DNA from: an uncultured Eubacteriales bacterium
GTDB taxonomy: Bacteria > Bacillota > Clostridia > Oscillospirales > CAG-272
NCBI GenBank assembly: GCA_934378145.1
Contig: CAKXXW010000014.1
Coordinates: 1-41,992, forward strand
DNA: 41,992 nucleotides
Direction: 5' to 3'
Numbering within the stretch: position 1 is the first letter of the stretch; each line of letters begins with the position of its first letter. The translations under genes were made by a program, and so were the position numbers. Positions 8,506-16,996 of the stretch are shown here, piece after piece. The notes below the pieces were generated by a model. It was given only the letters and a program-made list of their open reading frames with translations, had not been told where the DNA came from and made no database searches.

Positions 8506-8537
8506 GGGGGAAACTTTCTTTTAAGAAAGTTTCCCCC
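8506..8537 (-). terminator. Hairpin terminator for the minus-strand FAD operon
   Basis: A perfect 15-bp stem, GGGGGAAACTTTCTT-tt-AAGAAAGTTTCCCCC, lies 24 bp after the DUF1667 stop codon. Read on the minus strand it is followed by CCTTTTCC, a weak U-tract. The stem is another member of the CTTTCTT hairpin family, so this family may have been recruited as terminators. Confidence 0.6.
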
Positions 8538-8560
8538 GCGTTCTGATATTTACTTTATCC

Positions 8561-8905
8561 TCAGAGGTCCCTTGTGACGACGACATCGACGCCGGTGCCG
8601 CAGACATCGGCGAGCGCAGTGTCGCCCGTTTTCACGGGAGCGTGAAGGGTCACGCTGTCGAGCGCCTTCATCACCTCGTCCATCATTCCCTTCGGGACGG
8701 GGGCGGCGGTCTTTACGGGGCAGCGCGCGTAGGCGGCGCCTTCTATCTTCACGGTCGAGGTTATGACTCTTGTCGGTGAGACAAGCTCTTTTTTGCCGTA
8801 TTCGGCGCCTCTTTCGCAGCCGTTTCCGGTCACACTGTAACCGTTATTCTCGTCAACGCTGAGGTGACAGCCCTTCGGGCAGCATATGCAGATTACTTCT
8901 TTCAC
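8561..8905 (-). CDS. DUF1667 family cysteine-rich protein
   Basis: A 114-residue protein starting at GTG (8905), with AAAGGATG upstream. The N-terminus ICICCPKGCHL and a later GNGCERG give clustered cysteines that could bind an Fe-S cluster or zinc. DUF1667 proteins are commonly encoded beside GlpA-like and NADH-oxidase-like FAD proteins in Firmicutes, which is exactly the order here. It is the last gene of the operon, 38 bp after the preceding stop. Its function in that complex is not established; an electron-transfer subunit is my inference. Confidence 0.88.
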   Translation of the reverse strand: MKEVICICCPKGCHLSVDENNGYSVTGNGCERGAEYGKKELVSPTRVITSTVKIEGAAYARCPVKTAAPVPKGMMDEVMKALDSVTLHAPVKTGDTALADVCGTGVDVVVTRDL

Positions 8906-8943
8906 GGTTAAATCATCCTTTCTCGGAATTTTCGGCGGAAGCG

Positions 8944-10212
8944 TCAGGCTTCATCGTCGCAGACCTCGACGGTCAGCTCTTCTCCGACCTTCGCGAAGAG
9001 GAGCTTCGGTATCGAAATCTTCTCCATCTCGCCGGGAGCCATATGCTCGCGCCTGTACTGCGCGATGAGCGTATCTCCGCTCGTGACCTTTATCAGTGAC
9101 TTTCCCCTGACCTTGTTCGTGCGGAAGAATATCTCGACCGATTTGTCAAGGTTCACGGGGCGGACGAGCTGCGGAACGGTATAATTCACGCCGTTTCCGT
9201 TCTTCACCGTGACCGTGGGGCTTTCCATGAAGGTCCCTGCGGCAAACTTAGCGGCGGCGGCGCCGGCACGAAGGCTCTCTGCCGTAACATAGTCGACAAG
9301 GTCGTGGACATGCGCAACATTTCCGCAGGCGAAGATGCCGGCGACGGAGGTCTCCATGTTCTCGTGAACTATTGCGCCGTTCGTGCGGCGGTCGATCTCG
9401 ATCCCCGCGCCCCTCGTCAGCTCGTTCTCGGGTATAAGTCCGACCGATAGGAGAAGCGTGTCGCACTCTATCTCGAATTCGCTTCCCGGGACGGGCGTGA
9501 AGCCGTCGACGCGGCTTATCTGCACCTTCTCGACCCTGTTCTTGCCTATGACATTCGTCACGGTGTGCGAGAGGTAGAGCGGGATACCGAAATCGTTCAG
9601 GCACTGCACGATATTCCTCGTGAGTCCGTTCGAATAGGGGCAAAGCTCGACGCAGGCAAGCACCTTCGCGCCCTCAAGGGTGAGGCGCCTTGCCATGATG
9701 AGTCCTATATCACCCGAACCGAGGATGACTACTTTCTTTCCGGGCATATAGCCCTCGATATTTACATACCTCTGCGCCGTTCCGGCGGTAAGCACGCCCG
9801 CGGGACGGTCGCCGGGGATCGCTATCGCTCCCCTCGTGCGCTCGCGGCAGCCCATGCAGAGGATTATCGCGCCCGCCTCGTAGACCTGATAGCCCCTCTC
9901 GCGGCTGATGCAGACTACCTTTCTGTCGCTCGTGATGCTAAGCACCATGGTATTGCAGAGGACCTCTGCGTTCTTTCGCTCGGATACCATCTTTGCGAAG
10001 CGTCCGGCATATTCGGGACCGGTCAGCTCCTCCTTGAAGTAATGGAGCCCGAAGCCGTTGTGTATGCATTGGTTGAGGATTCCCCCGACCTCATGATCGC
10101 GCTCGATAACGAGCACGCGCCCGGCTCCGTTGTCACAAGCCGAGACCGCCGCGGCAAGTCCCGCGGGACCTCCGCCGACAACTATAACATCATAATACTT
10201 TTCGGCAGTCAT
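8944..10212 (-). CDS. FAD/NAD(P)-dependent oxidoreductase, glycerol-3-phosphate dehydrogenase-associated
   Basis: A 422-residue pyridine-nucleotide disulfide oxidoreductase-fold protein. The FAD-binding site is VIVVGGGPAGLAAAVSA near the N-terminus, a second dinucleotide site is VVILGSGDIGLIMARRL, and CMGCRERTRG lies between them. A late GIFACGNVAHVHDLVD closes the FAD site. The C-terminal 90 residues form a beta-rich tail. It overlaps the upstream GlpA-like gene by 4 bp (10209-10212), showing translational coupling. In related operons this protein is thought to take electrons from the GlpA-like subunit. No glycerol kinase gene is nearby, so glycerol 3-phosphate as substrate remains an inference. 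Confidence 0.9.
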   Translation of the reverse strand: MTAEKYYDVIVVGGGPAGLAAAVSACDNGAGRVLVIERDHEVGGILNQCIHNGFGLHYFKEELTGPEYAGRFAKMVSERKNAEVLCNTMVLSITSDRKVVCISRERGYQVYEAGAIILCMGCRERTRGAIAIPGDRPAGVLTAGTAQRYVNIEGYMPGKKVVILGSGDIGLIMARRLTLEGAKVLACVELCPYSNGLTRNIVQCLNDFGIPLYLSHTVTNVIGKNRVEKVQISRVDGFTPVPGSEFEIECDTLLLSVGLIPENELTRGAGIEIDRRTNGAIVHENMETSVAGIFACGNVAHVHDLVDYVTAESLRAGAAAAKFAAGTFMESPTVTVKNGNGVNYTVPQLVRPVNLDKSVEIFFRTNKVRGKSLIKVTSGDTLIAQYRREHMAPGEMEKISIPKLLFAKVGEELTVEVCDDEA

Positions 10213-11654
10213 CTGTCAGCCTCCTTGGTCTTTCCGGTAAGGATATAGCTCCCCTCGTTCCCGAGCGGGATGTCGAGTTGAGAGACCCCCAGCTCGCGCG
10301 CAAGTATCTCGTGTACCCTCGGTGAGCAGAAGCCGCCCTGGCACCTTCCGAGTCCGGCACCCGTGCGGCGCTTTATCGCGTCGATGCTGCGCGGGACTAT
10401 CGGGCGGTGTATCGCCGCGACTATGTCGCCCTCGGTCACTGTCTCACAGCGGCAGATTATCTGTCCGTAGAGCGGATCTTTTTCGATCATTTCAGCCTTT
10501 TCCTCTTCGCTGAGGCGGTTGAAGCGGACGACCTTGCGCTCGTCGGTGAAGTTCGCCTTTTTCTTCGGTCTGAGTCCGCACAGGTAAAGGATCTTCACGC
10601 ACTCGCGCGCGATGGCGGGAGCCGCCGAAAGTCCGGGGGACTTTATTCCGGCAAGGTTTATAAAGTTGTCGCTGACGGGTGAGGCGTTGACTATGAAGTC
10701 GCTGTCGGTCGTCGCGGGTCTGACGCCCGCGTATTCGTGGATGACCTGCCTGTAATCGATGCCGGGGACCGACTTAAGTCCGCTCGGCTTGAGCTTCGGA
10801 AGGGTCTCCGCGACCGTTCCGACCGTGTCGCCGTCCTTTACCGTGTAGGCGTCGGGACCGACTATCAGGTTCCCGTGGACGGTCGGAGAAACAAGGACGC
10901 CCTTGCCCTTCTCGTCGGGGCAACGGAAGACGACCGAGTTCACTTTTTTGCCCTCGCACTTGTCAAGCACATAATACTGACCGCAGAGGTTCACCGGAGT
11001 CATGCTGTTGTCGCCTATCATCGCGGCGATCTTCGGGGCATAGCAGCCGGCGGCGTTTACTATGTATTTTGCCGAGAAGTCCCCGCCGCTCGTGCGGACG
11101 GTGAAGCCTTCCTTTGCCTTTTCGATGGAAGTGACCTCGCAGCAGAGATTGACCTCGGCTCCGTTGACGACGGCGGTCTCAGCCATCGCGCAGGTGTATT
11201 CCCACGGATCGACGATCGCCGAGTGGGGAGCGTAGAGCGCACCGAGGATCTCCGGATTTATCGAAGGCTCGATGGCAAGCACCTCGTCGCGCGACAGCAC
11301 CTCGCAGCCCTCGACTCCGTTCGCGTCGCCGCGGCGCTTAAGCTCGCGGACAAGCTCCATGTCCTTCTCGGTGAAGGCAAGGACGAAGGAGGGCAGCTCG
11401 CGGCGAAGGACCGAGAGCTTTTCGCATATCTCCTTTGCGAGCCTGACGCCCTCGACATTGAATTTCGCGCAGAGCGTTCCCGGCTCGGGGTCATATCCGG
11501 CGTGAAGGATCGCGCTGTTCGCTCTCGTCGCTCCGCAACCGACATCGTTGGCGCGTTCGACGACGCCCACCGACAGCTCGTAGCGCGACAGCTCGTATGC
11601 GGCGGCGGCACCCGTCACTCCGCATCCGATGATAAGCACATCATAACATTTCAT
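10209..11654 (-). CDS. GlpA/LhgO-like FAD-dependent oxidoreductase with C-terminal [2Fe-2S] domain
   Basis: A 481-residue DAO-fold flavoprotein. It begins with DVLIIGCGVTGAAAAYELSR (FAD site) and has ATRANSAILHAGYDPEPGT, typical of the anaerobic glycerol-3-phosphate dehydrogenase and 2-hydroxyglutarate oxidase families. The C-terminal BFD-like domain carries CRCETVTEGD...GRCQGGFC, four cysteines for a [2Fe-2S] cluster. It is first in a three-gene minus-strand operon with the FAD/NAD protein and DUF1667. AGGAGC precedes the ATG at 11654. The substrate is either glycerol 3-phosphate or a 2-hydroxy acid; sequence alone does not decide. Confidence 0.9.
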   Translation of the reverse strand: MKCYDVLIIGCGVTGAAAAYELSRYELSVGVVERANDVGCGATRANSAILHAGYDPEPGTLCAKFNVEGVRLAKEICEKLSVLRRELPSFVLAFTEKDMELVRELKRRGDANGVEGCEVLSRDEVLAIEPSINPEILGALYAPHSAIVDPWEYTCAMAETAVVNGAEVNLCCEVTSIEKAKEGFTVRTSGGDFSAKYIVNAAGCYAPKIAAMIGDNSMTPVNLCGQYYVLDKCEGKKVNSVVFRCPDEKGKGVLVSPTVHGNLIVGPDAYTVKDGDTVGTVAETLPKLKPSGLKSVPGIDYRQVIHEYAGVRPATTDSDFIVNASPVSDNFINLAGIKSPGLSAAPAIARECVKILYLCGLRPKKKANFTDERKVVRFNRLSEEEKAEMIEKDPLYGQIICRCETVTEGDIVAAIHRPIVPRSIDAIKRRTGAGLGRCQGGFCSPRVHEILARELGVSQLDIPLGNEGSYILTGKTKEADR

Positions 11655-11715
11655 ACTTTAGGCTCCTGTTAGATAGAGTTATATATTTTGAATTTTGAAA
11701 GCTGTGTCGAATAAT

Positions 11716-12402
11716 TCATCCCGCCGCGATATTCACGGCAAGGAGGGCTTCGGGAAGCACCGACGCTGTCGCCGAAGCTATGAACTGACTTATACCGAGG
11801 TATTTGTCCTTACCCTTCCCGTAAAGGCTGAGGACCAGTGCCGTGACCGCCGGCACCATAGCCGCTATGACTATGACATTGTATGCCGAGAAGAATAGCG
11901 GAAGCCCTTCCTCGGCTACGGTCATCTTCAGCTTTATGAGCTGAAGGAGAGCCGCGAAGGCGCAGAGCGCGAACGCAGGTATCACGCACCTCTTTATTTT
12001 CCACGAGGGTCGCAGCTCGGGGTCACAGGCATATCCGAAGAAGTTCACGAGCGCCCCCGCAAGCAGCAGCGCACCGAACAGGAGCGCCAGCGCGGGGTTG
12101 AACTTCGGTATGTTCCCCTCCGAGAGGGCATAGAAAGAATACCTGAACGGCAGAGCGGTGAAGGCTATCGAAAAGCCCGAAAGGCTCCTCGGGAGCAGCA
12201 TCGAAACAAAGGCAAGGGCAAAAAGCAGGAGAAGGATAAAGAGAGTGACCTCCTGCGCCGAGCCTTTGAATTCGGGGATCTTCGTCGATTCGACAAAGCC
12301 CTTCTCGGCTGTGCGGTAGTTTATCGCGCAGAACACGAACGCACAGAAGGCGAGGAAGATCATGAACCTGCGGAAGATATTCACATTTTTCAAGGTGGGC
12401 AT
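11716..12402 (-). CDS. Multi-pass membrane protein of unknown function
   Basis: A 228-residue hydrophobic protein with about six predicted membrane segments (for example FMIFLAFCAFVFCAI, VTLFILLLLFALAFVSMLL, ALLFGALLLAGALVNFF). I recognise no family motif. The ribosome-binding site AAGGAGG is just upstream of the ATG, and a good promoter lies 30-60 bp upstream. It is transcribed alone, between the FAD operon and the divergent galactokinase-like gene. Confidence 0.8.
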   Translation of the reverse strand: MPTLKNVNIFRRFMIFLAFCAFVFCAINYRTAEKGFVESTKIPEFKGSAQEVTLFILLLLFALAFVSMLLPRSLSGFSIAFTALPFRYSFYALSEGNIPKFNPALALLFGALLLAGALVNFFGYACDPELRPSWKIKRCVIPAFALCAFAALLQLIKLKMTVAEEGLPLFFSAYNVIVIAAMVPAVTALVLSLYGKGKDKYLGISQFIASATASVLPEALLAVNIAAG

Positions 12403-12431
12403 AAGCCTCCTTCCTTTTTGTCTTCTTATGG

Positions 12432-12461
12432 ATTATACCACATCGGGCGGCAAAAAGGCAA
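12432..12461 (-). promoter_or_regulatory. Promoter of the 11716-12402 membrane protein gene
   Basis: On the minus strand: TTGCCT (12461-12456), 18-bp spacer, TATAAT (12437-12432). The spacer ends CCGATGTGG. The same CCGATGTGG-TAYAAT string occurs in the tRNA-Lys promoter at 33790. Confidence 0.75.
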
Positions 12462-12569
12462 GGATTTTACAGTAATTTTACACTATCGGTAACGAAGAGG
12501 ACAGGAATCTGTAGTATGATATATAATTAACGAAATCTGCCCGTTTTTTCGGGCATGAAAGGACCTGTC

Positions 12570-13844
12570 ATGACCGCAAACGCCCTTGCCGCGCTCCTGC
12601 GCGGAGAATGTTCCGATGCCCTTTTCCCGGTCTACGGAGAAAAAGCCGGAGAGCAGAAAAAAAGACTTTCATCACTCACCGATACCTTCGTGAAAAAGTA
12701 CGGCGATATGCCCGACGCAGGGCTTTTTTCAGTCCCCGGAAGGATAGAGCTTTCGGGCAACCACACCGACCACAACCGCGGATGCGTCATCGCGGGATCG
12801 GTCGACCTTGACATCGCCGCGCTCGCCGCTCCGACCGACGATATGAAAATAAGGCTCAAGAGCGAGGGCTTCCCCGAGGATACCGTCGATATAAGCGCGG
12901 AAAATCTTCCCTCGGAGTCCGCCTTCGGAAGTTCGGCGGCGCTGATCGCCGGGGTCTGCGAGGGCTTTCGGCAGAGGGGCTACCGCGTCGGCGGCTTCTG
13001 CGCCTTCACGGTCTCGGATGTGCCGAAGGGTTCGGGGCTTTCTTCCTCCGCCGCCTTCGAAGTCATGGTCGGAAACATACTGAATCATCTCTACAACGGC
13101 GGGAAGGTCTCGCCGACGGAGCTTGCGCAGATCGCGCAGTATTCCGAGAATGTCTTCTTCGGCAAGCCCTGCGGGCTTATGGATCAGCTCGCCTGCGCAT
13201 ACGGCGGGGTCATCGCGATAGATTTCGCCGACCCGAAAGCGCCGGCGGTCGAGTGCCTTGATTTTTCGCCCGTGAACGAAAAATATTCGATCTGCGTCAC
13301 CCATACGGGCGGCAGTCACGCCGACCTCACCGATGATTATGCCGCAGTCCCCGCCGAGATGAAGGCGGTCGCCGCGTGCTTCGCGAAGGAAGTCCTTCGC
13401 GAGGTCGACGAAGGCTCGGTCCTTTCGTCGATCCCCGCCCTGCGCGAGAAGGTCGGCGACCGTGCGATACTCCGCGCGCTCCACTTCTTTGAGGAGAACC
13501 GCCGTGTGGCTCTCCAGCGTGAGGCTCTGCGCTCGGGGGACACAGGCACCTACCTTGCGCTCGTGAAAAAGTCGGGCGAGTCGAGCTTTATGTTCCTCCA
13601 GAACGCCTACGCGCCGAAGGCGCCGACGAGCGAGGGCATCCCGCTCGCGCTCTTCCTGCTCGGAAAGCTTCTGCCGGATGACGGAGCTTACAGGCTTCAG
13701 GGCGGAGGCTTTGCCGGAACGGTGCAGGCGTACATACCGAACGAAAAGTATAAGACCGTCGAAGCCTCTCTTCTGTCGGTCTTCGGAAAAGAGAGCTGCG
13801 ACCGCCTTTCGGTGCGCCGCGCGGGGGCGGTGAAGGTACTTTGA
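12570..13844 (+). CDS. Galactokinase-family GHMP kinase
   Basis: A sugar 1-kinase of the GHMP superfamily, about 424 residues. I chose ATG at 12570 because AAAGGA (12557-12562) is well placed; ATG at 12555 is an alternative. The galactokinase signature is present as SVPGRIELSGNHTDHNRG, the ATP loop as PKGSGLSSSAAFEV and the substrate-binding Asp in GLMDQLACAYGG. The C-terminal RLQGGGFAGTVQAY is GHMP motif 3. The usual GEHTDY reads GNHTDH, so the Glu that contacts galactose in characterised galactokinases is Asn. This may mark a divergent clade with another sugar as substrate. No other Leloir genes are adjacent. The next gene overlaps its stop. Confidence 0.88.
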   Translation: MTANALAALLRGECSDALFPVYGEKAGEQKKRLSSLTDTFVKKYGDMPDAGLFSVPGRIELSGNHTDHNRGCVIAGSVDLDIAALAAPTDDMKIRLKSEGFPEDTVDISAENLPSESAFGSSAALIAGVCEGFRQRGYRVGGFCAFTVSDVPKGSGLSSSAAFEVMVGNILNHLYNGGKVSPTELAQIAQYSENVFFGKPCGLMDQLACAYGGVIAIDFADPKAPAVECLDFSPVNEKYSICVTHTGGSHADLTDDYAAVPAEMKAVAACFAKEVLREVDEGSVLSSIPALREKVGDRAILRALHFFEENRRVALQREALRSGDTGTYLALVKKSGESSFMFLQNAYAPKAPTSEGIPLALFLLGKLLPDDGAYRLQGGGFAGTVQAYIPNEKYKTVEASLLSVFGKESCDRLSVRRAGAVKVL

Positions 13845-14215
13845 GCCGGCTGAAAGGAAAAAAGGCGATATACCTTATCGCCCTTATCGGAAACTTCGTC
13901 GTTTTCTTCCTGCTCTACGCCGTCGGTGTGAATCTCAATGCCCTTGTGACCTTCATAATATACGGGCTGGTCACGGCGGGGTTCGTCTTTTCCTATCTGA
14001 TATACAACCGCGGGCTGTCGCGCCTTCGCGTGACTCCCGATATGTGTCCGCCCGAATGGCCCGAGGATAAGAAGCTCGAATTCGTTGCCGACGGAAAGCG
14101 GCGGCTCGAAAGGTCAAAATGGATGCTTACCGTGATAATCCCGCTGATAGCGATCTACGGCTACGAGGTGGTCGACCAGTTCGTCATCCCGACCGTGAAA
14201 TCTTTTTTTGTGTAA
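13841..14215 (+). CDS. Small membrane protein of unknown function
   Basis: A 124-residue protein starting at TTG (13841), overlapping the kinase stop by 4 bp, with GAAGG upstream. It has two N-terminal hydrophobic helices (AIYLIALIGNFVVFFLLYAV and ALVTFIIYGLVTAGFVFSYL), a charged middle (PPEWPEDKKLEFVADGKRR) and a C-terminal helix (WMLTVIIPLIAIYGYEV). I recognise no family. Its position between the kinase-like gene and the WalJ-like gene suggests co-transcription only. Confidence 0.75.
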   Translation: MSRLKGKKAIYLIALIGNFVVFFLLYAVGVNLNALVTFIIYGLVTAGFVFSYLIYNRGLSRLRVTPDMCPPEWPEDKKLEFVADGKRRLERSKWMLTVIIPLIAIYGYEVVDQFVIPTVKSFFV

Positions 14216-14224
14216 CGGAGGACT

Positions 14225-15004
14225 ATGGGTAATATAAAGGTCATCTCACTCTATTCCGGTTCGTCGGGAAACGCCATGCTCGTCTCGACAGAGGGCGGAG
14301 ACATACTTATCGACGCGGGAAAGAGCGCGAGAACGCTCTGTTCGACGCTCTGCCGCGCCGGATACGATATAAAGAAGATCAGGGCGGTCTTCATAACCCA
14401 CGAGCATACCGACCACATATCGGCGCTCGCGGTGCTTCTCAAAAAGCATAACATTCCGGTACATATGACCGGACCGAGTGCCGACGCGGCAGAGGCTGCC
14501 TGCGGACACCTGCCCGGGATCGTGAGGCATCCGCCTCTCTTTTCCGAGAAGGTCGGGGATATGAATATCAGCTCGTTCGTCCTGTCTCACGACAGCGCGG
14601 CGTGCGTCGGCTACCGGATAGACACCGACGGCGGAGAGAGCCTCGGCATCGCCACCGACACGGGATATGTGACCGAGGGAATGGAGAAGATGCTCTGCGG
14701 CTGCGAGTCGGTCATAATAGAGTCGAATTACGACGAGGATATGCTGAAATTCGGGAGCTATCCCCTTGAGGTCAAGCGCAGGATAGGTTCGCGCTCGGGG
14801 CATCTCTCAAATACCGACTGCGCGAAATTCGCGAGCCGCCTTGCCGTTCGGGGCACGAAGCGTTTCATGCTCGCCCACATCAGCCGCGAGAACAACACGC
14901 CCGAGACGGCGCTGCTCACGGTGAAGAAGGCTCTCGCGCAATTCCCGGGCATCCGTGTCTCGGTCGCGCGGCCCGACGACGCGACGCCCTTCCCGTCGGT
15001 GTAA
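14225..15004 (+). CDS. MBL-fold metallo-hydrolase, WalJ/YycJ-like
   Basis: A 259-residue metallo-beta-lactamase-fold protein with the signature THEHTDH, LYSGSSGNAMLV at the N-terminus, SHDSA and a C-terminal LAHISRENNTPE. This matches the YycJ/WalJ family, usually found with the WalRK system or, as here, directly before rlmH in Firmicutes. Members are proposed to be nucleases or cell-wall-linked hydrolases; the reaction is not settled. AACGGAGGAC precedes the ATG. The rlmH start lies 4 bp after the stop. Confidence 0.9.
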   Translation: MGNIKVISLYSGSSGNAMLVSTEGGDILIDAGKSARTLCSTLCRAGYDIKKIRAVFITHEHTDHISALAVLLKKHNIPVHMTGPSADAAEAACGHLPGIVRHPPLFSEKVGDMNISSFVLSHDSAACVGYRIDTDGGESLGIATDTGYVTEGMEKMLCGCESVIIESNYDEDMLKFGSYPLEVKRRIGSRSGHLSNTDCAKFASRLAVRGTKRFMLAHISRENNTPETALLTVKKALAQFPGIRVSVARPDDATPFPSV

Positions 15005-15008
15005 GGCT

Positions 15009-15488
15009 ATGCTGTCGGTAAAAATAGTCGCGGTCGGCGGGCTCAAGGAAGCCTTTTCGCGTGAGGCGTGCGCCGAATACACAAAGCGCCTCTCGGCTTT
15101 CTGCCGCGTCGAGGTCACAGAGATAAAGGAAGCCCCGCTTCCCGACAAGCCCTCGGAGGAGCAGATCGCATCGGCTCTCGAGGCAGAAGGCGCGAAGATC
15201 CTTGCCGCTCTGCCGCAGAGGTCGAAAAAGGTCGCTCTCTGCGTAGAGGGAAAGCAGATGCCGTCGGAGAGGTTCGCCTCGTTGCTCTCGGACGCGGCAG
15301 GCGAGACGGGAGCCGTGTGCTTCGTCATCGGAAGCTCCTGCGGTCTGTCGCCGAAGGTCAAGCAGGCGTGCGACACGCGCCTTTCCTTCTCGGAGATGAC
15401 CTTCCCGCATCAGCTCATGCGCGTGATACTCTTCGAGCAGATCTACCGCGGGATGATGATAAACTCAAACAGAAAATATCATAAATGA
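15009..15488 (+). CDS. rlmH: 23S rRNA (pseudouridine-1915-N3)-methyltransferase RlmH
   Basis: A SPOUT methyltransferase of 159 residues, the normal family length. The ATG at 15009 gives MLSVKIVAVGGLKEAF, the expected N-terminus; the frame is open further upstream but overlaps the WalJ-like gene. Motifs include VALCVEGKQMPSERFA, CFVIGSSCGLSP (the S-adenosylmethionine knot, normally FVIGGxxG) and the strongly conserved C-terminus FPHQLMRVILFEQIYRG...NRKYHK. It methylates pseudouridine in helix 69 of 23S rRNA. It is followed directly by the deacetylase gene. Confidence 0.95.
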   Translation: MLSVKIVAVGGLKEAFSREACAEYTKRLSAFCRVEVTEIKEAPLPDKPSEEQIASALEAEGAKILAALPQRSKKVALCVEGKQMPSERFASLLSDAAGETGAVCFVIGSSCGLSPKVKQACDTRLSFSEMTFPHQLMRVILFEQIYRGMMINSNRKYHK

Positions 15489-15505
15489 TCGGGGGAAAAA
15501 GAAAA

Positions 15506-16327
15506 ATGAAAAGGATAGTTGCGGCACTTACGGCGGCATTGCTCGTTGCCCTGCTGCTCTGCGGCTGTGCCGAAAACGGAAACGGCAACAATAACGGCAA
15601 TGAAAACGGAAACGGAAGTGCAAAAAAGAGGGTAGCCTTCACCTTTGACGACGGGCCTCACGCACCGGCGGAAGATCTTGACGAGGGCTATTATCCCTAT
15701 ACGACCTATGTGCTTGACAAACTCGAAGCCCTCGGGATGAAGGCGACCTTCTTCGTCGTCGGCGAGAGAGCGGCGATCTCATACAACCGCGCGGCGATTG
15801 CGAGAGGGCTTGCGCTCGGCTGTGAGTACGGCTCGCATACATACGCGCATACCTCGCTGAACTCTCTCGGGGACGAGGCGTCGATCTCGCAGAGCCTCAC
15901 CGATACCGAAAACGCGATAATGGCGGCGGGCGCACCGAAGCCTACGCTTTTCCGACCCGTCGGAGGCGCGGCGAACGAGGCTCAGCTCACCTACCTCTCG
16001 GGAAGAGGCTACCATTCGATCTATTGGAGCGTCGATACGCGCGATTGGGACGGACATCCGAAGACCTCGCAGAAGGGTACCGAGGAGTACGAGGCGTTCG
16101 TGAACGGCAGAGTCGACCTCATAATGGCGCAGGTCAAGGACGGCGATATAATCCTTATGCACGACATCTATATGTCCTCGGTCGATATATTCCTCCGCGC
16201 GGCGGACAGGCTCGTCGCAGAGGGCTATGAACTCGTCACCGTCTCGGAGCTGCTCAGCCTCGACGGCAAGACCGCCGAGCCTTGCCTCTATACCTCGAAG
16301 GATATAAAGATCACCCACGCCGGCTGA
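15506..16327 (+). CDS. Lipoprotein polysaccharide deacetylase (NodB domain)
   Basis: About 273 residues from ATG 15506 (GGGGG at 15491-15495; the ATG at 15485 overlaps rlmH and lacks a site). A signal peptide MKRIVAALTAALLVALLL ends in the lipobox LCGC, followed by a low-complexity Asn/Gly linker (NGNGNNNGNENGNG) that would hold the enzyme off the membrane. The NodB domain has FTFDDGPH (motif 1, catalytic Asp and metal Asp), SHTYAHTSL (motif 2, HxxxH metal ligands), FRPVGG (motif 3) and LMHDIY (motif 5). Likely role: de-N-acetylation of peptidoglycan or another surface glycan. Confidence 0.92.
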   Translation: MKRIVAALTAALLVALLLCGCAENGNGNNNGNENGNGSAKKRVAFTFDDGPHAPAEDLDEGYYPYTTYVLDKLEALGMKATFFVVGERAAISYNRAAIARGLALGCEYGSHTYAHTSLNSLGDEASISQSLTDTENAIMAAGAPKPTLFRPVGGAANEAQLTYLSGRGYHSIYWSVDTRDWDGHPKTSQKGTEEYEAFVNGRVDLIMAQVKDGDIILMHDIYMSSVDIFLRAADRLVAEGYELVTVSELLSLDGKTAEPCLYTSKDIKITHAG

Positions 16328-16357
16328 CCGCGCGACGATACGGGAGATACGAAAGAT

Positions 16358-16389
16358 GTGGGGAACTTTCTTGGAAGAAAGTTCCCCAC
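16358..16389. repeat. CTTTCTT/AAGAAAG hairpin after the deacetylase gene
   Basis: Perfect stem GTGGGGAACTTTCTT-gg-AAGAAAGTTCCCCAC, 31 bp after the stop codon and preceded by 9-bp units (GATACGGGAGATACGAA). It is followed by CCTTCAAAGAACTTG, which breaks off and leads to module E at 16419 rather than a core. It may terminate transcription but has no U-tract. Confidence 0.8.
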
Positions 16390-16418
16390 GCCCTTCAAAG
16401 AACTTGAACAAATGGTTT

Positions 16419-16760
16419 GTAGGGGAGGATATTATCCTCCCGCAAAGAATGCCTTTGTGCAGAGAAACGGGAGATACGAGGGACTCGGGGAAACCTTCTT
16501 TCGGAGAAGGTTTCCCCGAACCCTTTCGAAGAACTTGCTGAAAGGCTATGGAAGAAACGCTTTGTCTCGCGGCATTTTGCCTGCGGCAAAACTTTGGTGG
16601 ATTTTTGCCGAGGACTCGAGGGTATGCAAGCATCCCCTCCTCATCCTCGGGCAAAACCCACCGGAATTTTCCCCCGCGGGGGAAAATTCTGTCCCGAGAC
16701 AAAGGGCAAAAACTGTTTGACCTTAAAGTTGCGCTCACTTACAGGGCGAACATTCGTGCA
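16419..16760 (+). repeat. Composite palindromic repeat, copy 3 (type B core at 16560-16703)
   Basis: Order: module E palindrome (16419-16441), then AAGAATGCCTTTGTGCAGAG, 9-bp units, hairpin CGGGGAAACCTTCT/AGAAGGTTTCCCCG (16486-16518), AAGAACTTGCTGAAAGGC linker, core, and the tail with TTTGACCTTAAAGTTGCGC and ACAGGGCGAA. The core keeps the same ends (CTTTGTCTCG, CGAGACAAAG) and the same first and third hairpins as type A. Its central stem is instead TTTTTGCCGAGGAC paired with the GTCCTCGGCAAAA-like right arm, around ATGCAAGCAT. The third hairpin here has the apex TTCCCCCGCGGGGGAA. Confidence 0.88.
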
Positions 16761-16851
16761 AATCTTACGCGTATTGCGACCTATAAGATTAAGAATGAAA
16801 AAATTGCACGGTATTGGCAACCAATGGTCGCCAATACTTGAAAAATAAAAC

Positions 16852-16996
16852 CGAAGACCTCACCCGTGGCAATGCCTTCAAAAAGGCATCGTTAGAGTGA
16901 GATTTTTCTTACCCTTAACAAAGTATTGTCTCCTGGAGAAGGTTTCACTTTTAAGTGCATAAACCGCGAGGATTGGGTGCAGGCGCCGCCGGGCGG
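16852..16996 (+). repeat. Repeat module C, copy 1
   Basis: Begins GAAGACCTCACCCGTGGCAA, contains the hairpin ATGCCTT-caaa-AAGGCAT and ends AAGTGCATAAACCGCGAGG plus a GC-rich stretch. Related sequence occurs at 17334-17406 (GAAGACCTCACCCGTGGCAA again) and 27174-27275 (GTGCATAAGCCGCGAG). Between 16760 and 16852 I see only small palindromes such as GTATTGGC...GCCAATAC. There is no gene in this stretch. Confidence 0.7.

Noticed and set aside
14955..15008. Upstream start for RlmH
   Set aside because: It would overlap the WalJ-like gene by 50 bp and adds residues before the conserved MLSVKIVAVG start.
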